From JBEGHD01 sp049334165 (GTDB taxonomy: Bacteria > Bacteroidota > Bacteroidia > Flavobacteriales_D > Sanyastnellaceae), in assembly GCA_049334165.1 (NCBI GenBank), contig JBEGHD010000012.1: a DNA stretch of 64,000 nt; one strand, 5' to 3'. The position numbers were made by a program, and so were the translations under genes. Below, in pieces: positions 57,413 to 64,000 of the stretch (the stretch's first letter is position 1; each line of letters starts with the position of its first letter). A model generated the notes under the pieces. The model saw nothing but the letters and a program-made list of their open reading frames with translations. It had not been told where the DNA came from and did no database searches.

Positions 57413-58003
57413 TTATTGATTCTCGAGTTTGTTCATCTCTTGCTCGAAAGTTTCTTTGAACTTTTCGTAGTTGTACTCGGCTTTGATGCGCTCGTCTTTT
57501 GAAAGTCTTTCGTTGTACTCGCTCACGATGTCGTCTCCGGAGAGCTCGAGTGCGATGTAAGAAACGTAGCGGCCATCAGACTTTTGAGTGAGCTTGTCGC
57601 AGATCTTCTTTGCGCCTTTCAGCTCCTGGTCGATTACGGTTCTCGCCATTTCGTTGAACGTTTCGGTGAGCTCCTCTTTGTTGTTAAACTCTGTTGAGTT
57701 CACGTAGTTGTCACCAACGATTTGCATCGTTGTGGTGATGGTTTTTGCGAGCTCGGCATTGGCGTTAGAGCGTGCTTTTTTCTTGGCCGTTTCGCGGTCC
57801 ATGCTTTCGCCAGTGGCGGTAGCTCTAAAAGTGTCTTTGTCGGAAAAGTAGCTCTCACCGGTGCAGTATTCGTTGATCAACACTTCACCGTCTGGCTCTT
57901 TTTCTACTGTTTCTTTGTTCTTTTTACAGCTGCCCAATCCTACAATCAGGAGTGCGGCAAAAAGGAAAAGGGTAAGATTCTGGGTACTCATCATTTTTTT
58001 CAT
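57413..58003 (-). CDS. LPP20-like lipoprotein
   Basis: This is a 196-residue lipoprotein (lipobox IVGLGSC, Cys26). The mature part resembles the LPP20 fold: an initial strand FRATATGESMDRETAKKKARSNANAELAKTI (central part DRETAKKKARSNANAELAK, about 68-86), then long helices and SDGRYVSYIALELS (about 135-148). LPP20 proteins are surface or periplasmic lipoproteins linked to outer-membrane assemblies. It follows a second LPP20-type gene by 85 bp on the same strand and ends at a terminator, closing the four-gene cluster. Confidence 0.8.
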   Translation of the reverse strand: MKKMMSTQNLTLFLFAALLIVGLGSCKKNKETVEKEPDGEVLINEYCTGESYFSDKDTFRATATGESMDRETAKKKARSNANAELAKTITTTMQIVGDNYVNSTEFNNKEELTETFNEMARTVIDQELKGAKKICDKLTQKSDGRYVSYIALELSGDDIVSEYNERLSKDERIKAEYNYEKFKETFEQEMNKLENQ

Positions 58004-58088
58004 AACTATCGATTTAGGGGTGTGATTCTTTGTTTACTTGTTTGTTATTCGTTTGGTTGCCGATTTTTCATAAACTGTGCCAAAGCTG

Positions 58089-59480
58089 CTAAAGTAGCGT
58101 GGAAACAATGTCTCCGGCAATTTCTTCTTCAATAATTTTTGCTCCTTTTTTGTAGGCTTCGGTGGAAGCTGCATCGAAATTTAGCTGCAAACCTTTTATC
58201 TGATTCATTCCTTTTCGATAAACTTCTTCACCGGTCGAGGCTTTTTTTACTGTGACCGTCATGTTGAGGTAAGCAACGTGGAAGCCCTGGCTTTCTCCGC
58301 CTTTGGTGGTGTTAGCGTCAACTTCGAAAATGTAGTCGGCTGCACTGCGCTCGTTTGTGAATCGAAGTCCTTCTTTAGAGAGTGAGTTTTGCAGAGCATT
58401 GGCCAGTAGCTTTTCGCTGCCTGGGCTGTCGTATTGCTTTTCAGAAGTGTTGAGTTGGACAGCGGGAAAAATCACTTCGATGGGAAGTTTCTTGCTGTCG
58501 AGCTGGGTTCCTTTGGCAATGGCTTCGGACAGGTCGGAAGCATGCTGGCCGGCAATGAGGGTTTCCGAATCGATCTTCAGGTCGAGGGCGTTGTTGCTGT
58601 CGGAGAGCTCCACTTCATCAACCACAATTTTTCCTTTTCCGTCATTTCCAGTGATGAGCGTTTTGGGTCTGCTGTACTTTCGCTTGTTGTAGTACCAGTG
58701 AATGGGAATCCCTGAAACGGGCTCGTCTTTGTAAAAAGCAGTAACTGTAATTTCGCTTGAGAAACCATTAGAATGTTCCAGTTTAACTTCGTTGGAGGAA
58801 GTCTCCAGTTTCAAGTCTGAAAGCATGTTGAGCAGGTGCGAATAAATTTCGTTGTCGAGAAAAACGGTGTCACCATTTCGCTCTATCTCGTTTGACTCTC
58901 CCCAGTAAGGTTTTAGTTCGTCCAGAGCCTGGAGGTGCAGTTTGATGGACTGACCGATGTTTTTCTTTTCTGCAGCTTCTATTGACTTGTCGAAAAAGTC
59001 GCTTGCCGAGCGCATGGCGTTGTTTTTTCGTTCGCGCTTCAATCGTTCGTGTTCGGCTTTCGAAAGTCGGTAAAAAACCCAGTACTCGCCTTCGTTTTCC
59101 CAATTGTCGACAGCTTCGTAGTCCTGAATTTCTTCACTGGTTTTGGTGACAACAGTCGACTGAAAGCTTTCCTGAAAATCGTAGTCGTGTTCGATGACGT
59201 TGAGGAAAGATTCTCCTTCTACAGTTACTTTAATTTCTGAAGCCAGGTCGTTGAGCGCATTTTTTTTGGCCACCTGAGCGTAGTCGAGCGGGTTGCGGGT
59301 TTTACTGGCCGAGCCAATTCCGATGTAGTAGCCACCGGTAGTTGGGCGCTCTTTGATCCAGTAGGGGCGCTGCGGTTCGGTTTGCTCCGGATTGGAGTCA
59401 GCCAGCTCGCGATTGCCGCTACAAGCCGCCAACAACAAAACGAAAATTAACAGCGTAGATATTTTCAAAATCCTGATCAT
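58089..59480 (-). CDS. LPP20 family lipoprotein
   Basis: This is a 463-residue lipoprotein (lipobox LLLAAC, Cys20). The LPP20 part lies at about 40-160: PYWIKERPTTGGYYIGIGSASK, DYAQVAKKNALNDLASEIKVTVEGE (part KKNALNDLASEIKVTVEG) and GEYWVFYRLSKAEHERLK. An Ig-like region (about 220-300) and a C-terminal domain with SKEGLRFTNERSAADYIFEVD, reminiscent of TonB-box-free lipoprotein domains, follow. It lies 2 bp downstream of the CsgG-like gene, so it is in the same operon. It probably works with the CsgG-like protein at the outer membrane. Confidence 0.82.
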   Translation of the reverse strand: MIRILKISTLLIFVLLLAACSGNRELADSNPEQTEPQRPYWIKERPTTGGYYIGIGSASKTRNPLDYAQVAKKNALNDLASEIKVTVEGESFLNVIEHDYDFQESFQSTVVTKTSEEIQDYEAVDNWENEGEYWVFYRLSKAEHERLKRERKNNAMRSASDFFDKSIEAAEKKNIGQSIKLHLQALDELKPYWGESNEIERNGDTVFLDNEIYSHLLNMLSDLKLETSSNEVKLEHSNGFSSEITVTAFYKDEPVSGIPIHWYYNKRKYSRPKTLITGNDGKGKIVVDEVELSDSNNALDLKIDSETLIAGQHASDLSEAIAKGTQLDSKKLPIEVIFPAVQLNTSEKQYDSPGSEKLLANALQNSLSKEGLRFTNERSAADYIFEVDANTTKGGESQGFHVAYLNMTVTVKKASTGEEVYRKGMNQIKGLQLNFDAASTEAYKKGAKIIEEEIAGDIVSTLL

Positions 59481-59482
59481 TC

Positions 59483-60859
59483 CTATTGAATCACTTGTTT
59501 GAGCAATTGGCTCACTTCTCCGGAGATACTATGACTTACCTGATCGTAGAGGTTGCCTGTGAGCTCCGTTGTCGACTGAAGTTCTCTTCTTCCATTGAGC
59601 AGTGAAACGAGCTGCTGTCGGTCGTTTCTGTTCGTGCTCAGGTTTCCGTTTCTCGATGGGTAAAGGTTTGAAATTTCACCATCGTAGTCGGCAAAATTGA
59701 TTTCGTCTGTCACGCTCTTGTCGACAATCTTTGAGAGCATCACTTCACCTGTTTTAAGTGAAATCACTTTGTATTGAAACGAAATGCTCGCTGAAGAACT
59801 TTTGTAGTAGCGGTTGTATTCCACCGGGCGGTAGCGAGTTTCGTAGTAGTACTTTTCATCTTCGGGATTCAGCTTTTTCACTCTGTACTGCTCATAGCCG
59901 GTTTCTTTAACTTTTTGCATGCGACTTTCCTCAGTGCCATAGTTCAGTACTTTTCCGGTTACGATAGCCTGAGCTCCAATAAGTTCCCCAACTGAAGAAG
60001 CGGTCTGTTCATTGATCACTCCCGAAAGACCGAGCTTTTGCTCTTCGATTATCTTATCGAGATTCTCGCGATCTACGACTTTTAGAAAAGGGTCGTTTAC
60101 TGAAGTGAGCGCATCCAGGGTGTAGGCCGTAATTTTCGAATCCAGACCTTTCGTGGAAGTAGTGTTTTCGAAGGGCAGCAAAGCAATGGTGAAGGTGCCT
60201 TTTGTCAAAGCTTCTTCCATCAATTCTTTGGTGTCCTTGTAGTTGCTGTCCTTGTTCTCCACCATCTTAAAATGGTCGTAAGCTTCGCGGTACTTGTCGC
60301 TTTCCAGCGCTTCAACACCACTGATGTAAAGCGGCTCCAGGTAAGCGATGTCCTTGAGCTTGCCAGCATCTTTGTAGTTGGGGTCGAGCTTCGAGATTTC
60401 CTTGAAGATGGTTTCCGACTCCTCGTATCTTTCTTCCTCGAGCAGTGCAGTTCCCTCTTCGTAAAGCCCAAGCAGATATTCGGCTTTGATTTCCTGATAG
60501 TCCGATTTATACATGTCTGGAATTGAGAGGGTCACGCCCACATTTTTGATCCGCTCCAGATAATCTTCAGCTTCGCGATAGGCGTAAACAGCCTCTTTCG
60601 TTTCACCAAAGCTTTTCTTCTGGATGAAATTTTCGAGCTTTCGGGTGAGCACCTTCTGCCCGGTTTTTTTCATTCCAATTTGAGCGTCTACGTTGTTGCG
60701 GTTTTTGACAAGTGCCGTGTAGTAGGCGCTGGCAGCCTCCAGGTCCATACCCTGAGCCATCAGTTTGTCGCCTCTTTTGCTAAAAGCCTTGGAGCCGTTG
60801 CAAGCGGCAAAAGAAAAACCGAGTAAAATCAAAAATGTGAGCGCAATCGTTCTCAACAT
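59483..60859 (-). CDS. CsgG/HfaB-family outer-membrane lipoprotein
   Basis: This 458-residue lipoprotein starts at ATG 60859 (lipobox FSFAAC, Cys20). The first 200 residues are TPR-like helices (YTALVKNRNNVDAQIGMKK, ILLEEERYEESETIFKEI-like). The CsgG domain (about 225-400) has FTIALLPFENTTSTKGLD, KVVDRENLDKIIEEQKLG, GELIGAQAIVTGKVLNYG and ISFQYKVISLKTGEVMLS. CsgG-type proteins form outer-membrane export pores or assemble on lipoproteins. The TPR extension ahead of the pore domain is unusual. It lies 34 bp after the DUF4476 gene. Confidence 0.87.
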   Translation of the reverse strand: MLRTIALTFLILLGFSFAACNGSKAFSKRGDKLMAQGMDLEAASAYYTALVKNRNNVDAQIGMKKTGQKVLTRKLENFIQKKSFGETKEAVYAYREAEDYLERIKNVGVTLSIPDMYKSDYQEIKAEYLLGLYEEGTALLEEERYEESETIFKEISKLDPNYKDAGKLKDIAYLEPLYISGVEALESDKYREAYDHFKMVENKDSNYKDTKELMEEALTKGTFTIALLPFENTTSTKGLDSKITAYTLDALTSVNDPFLKVVDRENLDKIIEEQKLGLSGVINEQTASSVGELIGAQAIVTGKVLNYGTEESRMQKVKETGYEQYRVKKLNPEDEKYYYETRYRPVEYNRYYKSSSASISFQYKVISLKTGEVMLSKIVDKSVTDEINFADYDGEISNLYPSRNGNLSTNRNDRQQLVSLLNGRRELQSTTELTGNLYDQVSHSISGEVSQLLKQVIQ

Positions 60860-60893
60860 GGGTGCTGTTGTTAGTGATGATTGTTTCAGGTGA

Positions 60894-61841
60894 TTATTTA
60901 GACATGATGAATTCATCCAGCTCTTCGATGGAAGATTCAAAAGTAAACGCATCGTTCACCTTGTAGTAGTTGTTTTGATCAACTGTGTAGTCATAGGCAA
61001 ATTTTGCGTATTCCAATCTTGTATCCTCGAAGTCGAAAATCTCCATAATCGCCTTCACCTGATCTGCTTTGAGGCAGTTCGATTTAGTGATTTGCTTGGC
61101 GAGAGTAAACTGACTGTCGGAGAAACTCTTTGACTCAATCGATTTTTTTGCACTGGCAAAATCTGCTGAAGACATTGGCATGCTGCAGCCGCCTTCTTCA
61201 ACAATCACCACTTCTTCTTCTTTCACAGGTAGCTCTTCTTCTCTCGAAGTGCGTGTGGTTGTGGTAGTCGTTACGGTAGTCGACTCTTCAACTTCCATTT
61301 CCATGTCGGGCACGCGCATGTCCACAGAAACTTTGGTGCCAGCCACGTCCATGTCCATTTTAACTCCATCCTGGCCACCTCGAGTAGTGGTGGTTGTCGT
61401 TGTTGTTGTAACTTCCTGCGATGGTTCAGCTGGCTTCGAAGGTGCAGCAGGCTCAACAGGTCGTGCTGGTCGCTGAGGTTCCGAAGGTTGTTCTGGAGAT
61501 TCCTGGGCCAGCGGGGCATTTGAAACAGGTCGGATTACAATTTTTCCTTTCTTGTTTTGCTTAGCTATATAGGTGATAGAATTTCCGAGCTCCACAATCA
61601 TTCCGGAGTTGTAGTCGTTCATCCCGGGATCTTCAAAGTCGAGCTTGAGCTTGTAGTAGTCGGCTGTGAGGTTGGGCATTTTTACCCTGTTGGCCGGTTT
61701 TTCATTGATTTGTCGGCCGTTTAGATAAGCCGTGAAAAGCTCGCCATTTTCACTGAAGACAATGGCTTCAGCAGAGTTCTGAGCAAAGAGAGTCAGGTTG
61801 CATAAAAACGCGATGATGAGGGTGGTAACTATTTTTTGCAT
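60894..61841 (-). CDS. DUF4476 secreted protein
   Basis: This 315-residue exported protein has a signal (IVTTLIIAFLCNLTLFAQ). The N-terminal domain (about 20-110) is strand-rich (AEAIVFSENGELFTAYLNGRQ, NSGMIVELGN). The middle is a proline/threonine-rich linker with two runs of threonine residues (TTTTTTTTR and TTTTTTR) and PERRP-like stretches. The C-terminal 95 residues are DUF4476: SSADFASAKKSIESKSFSDSQFTLAKQI in pieces (FASAKKSIESKSFSD, FTLAKQITKSNCL), MEIFDFEDTRLEYAKFAYDY. The start is ATG 61841. It is first in the CsgG cluster. Confidence 0.87.
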   Translation of the reverse strand: MQKIVTTLIIAFLCNLTLFAQNSAEAIVFSENGELFTAYLNGRQINEKPANRVKMPNLTADYYKLKLDFEDPGMNDYNSGMIVELGNSITYIAKQNKKGKIVIRPVSNAPLAQESPEQPSEPQRPARPVEPAAPSKPAEPSQEVTTTTTTTTTRGGQDGVKMDMDVAGTKVSVDMRVPDMEMEVEESTTVTTTTTTRTSREEELPVKEEEVVIVEEGGCSMPMSSADFASAKKSIESKSFSDSQFTLAKQITKSNCLKADQVKAIMEIFDFEDTRLEYAKFAYDYTVDQNNYYKVNDAFTFESSIEELDEFIMSK

Positions 61842-61967
61842 AGCTTGAGATTTATGGGTTAAAATTACTTTTTCTCCTGTGCTTTCCCAATCGCATGCCA
61901 AAATTGTTTCGCCCTGAGATTTCAAGGACAGCTGATAGCTGAGAGGGAACTTTGCAGGTGGAAATTA

Positions 61968-61975
61968 TATATTTG
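61968..61975 (+). promoter_or_regulatory. putative -7 box of the saccharopine dehydrogenase gene
   Basis: TATATTTG matches TAnnTTTG exactly, 34 bp before ATG at 62010. A TTG occurs upstream but at a shorter spacing (13 bases) than normal, so only the -7 box is claimed. Confidence 0.4.
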
Positions 61976-62009
61976 GCGAAAATCAAAAAATCAGAGAATA
62001 GAATATTTT

Positions 62010-63356
62010 ATGAGTAAAAAGATTTTAGTTATTGGAGCCGGAAGGTCGAGTACTTCGCTTCTTCGCTACCTTCTCGAAAATGCCGAGAAAGAAGACTGGA
62101 CTTTACGCGTGGGTGAACAGGATGTTGCGATGGCCGAGAAAAAAGTAAAAGGCCATGAAAGAGCTGAGGCTTTTTCTTTCAATGCTCTCGATGAAGGCGA
62201 AAGAGAAGCGGCTATCGAAGAGGCTGACCTGGTAATTTCTATGCTGCCGGCACGATTTCATCACCTGGTTGCAAAAGATTGCATTCGTTTGAAAAAGAAT
62301 GTGATTACCCCATCGTACGTTTCTCCGGAAATGAAGGAAATGCATCAGGAAGCTGTAGATGCGGGAATCCTGATCATGAACGAAATTGGTGTGGATCCCG
62401 GAATCGACCACATGTCTGCAATGAAAATTATCCACCAGATCGAACGTGAGGGTGGAAAAATGAAAAGATTTGAATCCTTTACCGGTGGGCTCGTAGCCCC
62501 CGAAAGTGACGACAACCCGTGGAACTACAAGTTTTCATGGAACCCAAGGAACGTTGTGCTTGCCGGACAGGGAAGTGCTGCAAAATTTATTCAGGAAGGA
62601 AAATACAAGTACGTGCCTTACCACCGACTTTTTGAGCGCACAAGGCCGATCTCTATCGAAGGTCATGGTGAGTTCGAAGGCTACGCCAACCGCGACTCAC
62701 TCAACTATCGCTCGATTTATGGACTGGAAAAAGTGCTGACGCTTTTTAGAGGCACGCTTCGCAAAAAAGGTTTTTCGAGATCGTGGAATGCATTCGTTCA
62801 GCTCGGAATGACAGACGACAGCTATCAGCTGCAGGATTCTGAAAACCTCACCTGGAGACAGTTTGTGAATCTCTTCCTTCCTTTTGACGAGACCTTGACG
62901 GTGGAAGAAAAAGTCCTGAAGTATCTGGATGACATCGATGAAACTGACCTGGCGAAAATCGAATGGCTCGGCTTTTTCGAAGAGGAAAAAACGGGGCTGG
63001 CCAACGCGACTCCAGCACAACTTATGCAAAAGAAGATGGAGGAGAGAATGTCTCTGAAACCGGGAGAAAAAGACATGATTGTGATGTGGCACCGATTCAA
63101 CTACGAGCAAAATGGCGAAGAGAAGGAAATTCACAGTTCGCTCGTGGCCATCGGAGAAAATGACAACTACACGGCCATGTCTGAAACCGTTGGACTGCCG
63201 GTAGGAATCTGCGCCAAGCTGATGCTTCGCGGAGAGTTTGACCTTAAAGGTGTGGTTCAACCAATTATGCCCGAAGTTTATGAGCCCGTTTTGAAAGAGC
63301 TCGAAGAACACGGGATTAAATTTGAAGAAAGAGAAATTAAAGGAGCAAACGCATGA
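62010..63356 (+). CDS. saccharopine dehydrogenase (L-glutamate-forming type)
   Basis: This 448-residue oxidoreductase has a Rossmann motif ILVIGAGRSSTSLLRYL (about 5-21), DLVISMLPARFHHLVAKDCI (about 73-92), and the saccharopine dehydrogenase C-terminal domain starting near VDPGIDHMSAMKII (about 130). SFTGGLVAPESDDNPWNYKFSWNP near 155 and EGYANRDSLNYRSIYGL near 217 are typical of the eukaryotic-like LYS9 family widespread in Bacteroidota. It may act in lysine breakdown or a related amino-acid path. The next gene overlaps its stop by 4 nt. Confidence 0.9.
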   Translation: MSKKILVIGAGRSSTSLLRYLLENAEKEDWTLRVGEQDVAMAEKKVKGHERAEAFSFNALDEGEREAAIEEADLVISMLPARFHHLVAKDCIRLKKNVITPSYVSPEMKEMHQEAVDAGILIMNEIGVDPGIDHMSAMKIIHQIEREGGKMKRFESFTGGLVAPESDDNPWNYKFSWNPRNVVLAGQGSAAKFIQEGKYKYVPYHRLFERTRPISIEGHGEFEGYANRDSLNYRSIYGLEKVLTLFRGTLRKKGFSRSWNAFVQLGMTDDSYQLQDSENLTWRQFVNLFLPFDETLTVEEKVLKYLDDIDETDLAKIEWLGFFEEEKTGLANATPAQLMQKKMEERMSLKPGEKDMIVMWHRFNYEQNGEEKEIHSSLVAIGENDNYTAMSETVGLPVGICAKLMLRGEFDLKGVVQPIMPEVYEPVLKELEEHGIKFEEREIKGANA

Positions 63357-63859
63357 AAAGAATCCTGAGTCTGGTAGTGGTGATTACTTCATTTTGCCTC
63401 TGCAGTTTAGAGACTGCGGCTCAGGACGTACACGTTCCTAAAAATTATTCACTGGAGACCAGCAGCGACTACCGGGCTAATGCCCCAGCGGTAAAGAAAT
63501 GTCTGGAGTGGCTGCTGGAAACTCCCCTTCACGAGTATCCCGACAAGAGAGCTGAGGTAAATGCTTTTGTGATGCTCTGGCTTACGGGAACCCCCACGCT
63601 CACTATCGAAACCAACAGTAGTCTCATGCCTTTTATCGAAAAGAATGAAGAGCTGTTTTACACTTTTGTTCATGCACTCACTCTCTACCACATAAAACAC
63701 AAGGAAATCGAAGCTCAGGCGGACATTGAGTTTGCCCTCACCGAAGTCATTCGCATGTATCGCAGATCGAAGGACCTCGAAAAGGACGATGAAATGAAAG
63801 AGCTTCGCAGAGCCAGGCGTTGGGGAAAGCTTGACGAATGGATTCAGAAACATTCGTAA
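63353..63859 (+). CDS. small secreted protein of unknown function
   Basis: This 168-residue product has a signal peptide (ILSLVVVITSFCLCSLETAAQ). The mature part is all-helical: VPKNYSLETSSDYRANAP, a conserved-looking WLLETPLHEYPDKRAEVNAFVMLWLTGTP-type stretch (key pieces WLLETPLHEYPDKR and FVMLWLTGTPTLTIE), then YTFVHALTLYHIKHKE, and a charged C-terminal helix ending EWIQKHS. I do not recognise a named family. ATGA overlap with saccharopine dehydrogenase indicates translational coupling. It is followed by a terminator. Confidence 0.7.
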   Translation: MKRILSLVVVITSFCLCSLETAAQDVHVPKNYSLETSSDYRANAPAVKKCLEWLLETPLHEYPDKRAEVNAFVMLWLTGTPTLTIETNSSLMPFIEKNEELFYTFVHALTLYHIKHKEIEAQADIEFALTEVIRMYRRSKDLEKDDEMKELRRARRWGKLDEWIQKHS

Positions 63860-63865
63860 CAAAAA

Positions 63866-63901
63866 AAAGCGGTGCCCAACTCTGTTGAAGCAACCGCTTT
63901 T
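63866..63901. terminator. intrinsic terminator between convergent genes
   Basis: AAAAGCGGT and ACCGCTTTT form a 9-bp stem with a loop containing a second partial CAAC/GTTG pairing. A-rich and T-rich flanks support termination in both directions. Confidence 0.85.
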
Positions 63902-63936
63902 ACCTATTACTCGCTCGATCGAAAGTCCTTACAGAC

Positions 63937-64000
63937 TCAATTCTTTTGAACTTCTTCCATTTCTCTTTTGATAGCTGACTCGGCCAAAAGCTTTGTCACT
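63937..64000 (-). CDS. C-terminal fragment of a gene entering from the right edge
   Basis: On the minus strand a frame open to the window edge ends at TGA (63939-63937), giving the tail VTKLLAESAIKREMEEVQKN, a charged amphipathic helix. It lies just before the bidirectional terminator, so a gene on the minus strand is expected here. Another frame is also open over this short stretch, so the reading frame is tentative and no family can be named. Confidence 0.4.
   Translation of the reverse strand, partial: VTKLLAESAIKREMEEVQKN

Noticed and set aside
1..64000. CRISPR array, prophage, integron or conjugative element
   Set aside because: No regularly spaced direct repeats, integrase, capsid or relaxase-like proteins were found on either strand.

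Overview
The window comes from a member of the Bacteroidota, most likely a free-living (possibly marine) flavobacterium of the Cryomorphaceae/Crocinitomicaceae type. Evidence for the phylum: seven proteins with type A C-terminal sorting domains of the type IX secretion system (T9SS), one type B (gliding-motility-type) C-terminal domain next to a PorP/SprF protein, Bacteroidota-specific families (DUF4924, DUF6728, DUF4197, DUF4476, DUF2141), and promoters with the TTG-N19-TAnnTTTG layout. The family-level placement is a weak inference from the dockerin-like/MopE-type secreted protein. No rRNA, tRNA, CRISPR array, transposase or phage gene was seen. The window is mostly chromosomal housekeeping mixed with envelope and secretion genes.

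Layout. 1-4.3 kb: a cut-off gene, DUF4924, an OmpH/Skp-like protein, and a lipoprotein plus T9SS protein pair. 4.4-9 kb: DUF1853, aroE, a Dph6-like ATP pyrophosphatase, a DUF433/DUF5615 toxin-antitoxin pair and a DUF1206 membrane protein. 9.1-11.4 kb: two T9SS paralogues with an almost identical 293-bp 3' end. 11.5-17.6 kb: a beta-oxidation operon (marR, fadN-like, thiolase, acyl-CoA dehydrogenase) with a palindrome upstream of marR that looks like its operator. 18-27.6 kb: lolD-like ATPase, sucC, an O-methyltransferase, a MopE/dockerin-like protein, an MscS channel, a CPBP protease, a SUI1 factor and an RlmL-like methyltransferase. 27.6-31.3 kb: an endosialidase-chaperone T9SS protein behind a third member of the 322-aa secreted family, followed upstream by repeat-rich non-coding DNA.

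31.3-36.8 kb: OmpA-family protein, DUF4197, cinA, rpmB and a propeller-type T9SS protein. 36.9-44.3 kb: six co-directional genes (amidase, MCE/MlaD, two Fe-S redox proteins, fabG, vWA-like membrane protein), divergent from lptD at 44.4-47.1 kb. 47.1-48.6 kb: pabA/trpG, ridA and a tiny DUF6728 gene. 48.6-57.3 kb: a seven-gene run (DUF1549-like lipoprotein, small lipoprotein, Tat-exported DUF1501 protein, CX4CH cytochrome-like lipoprotein, lipoprotein, large type B T9SS adhesin, PorP/SprF). 57.4-61.8 kb: LPP20, LPP20, CsgG and DUF4476, an envelope lipoprotein cluster. 62-63.9 kb: saccharopine dehydrogenase and a small secreted protein.

The most unusual signal is a pair of related 5' leader elements, about 210-220 bp upstream of two paralogous secreted-protein genes and 20 kb apart on opposite strands. 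Each carries a very short reading frame whose core is KNLPPPPQT, encoded across a run of exactly 11 cytosines and followed by hairpins. This looks like a polyproline leader-peptide regulator, possibly also phase-variable. The DUF1501/DUF1549-like/cytochrome-like genes next to a T9SS adhesin are the best candidate for a poorly described multi-protein surface system.
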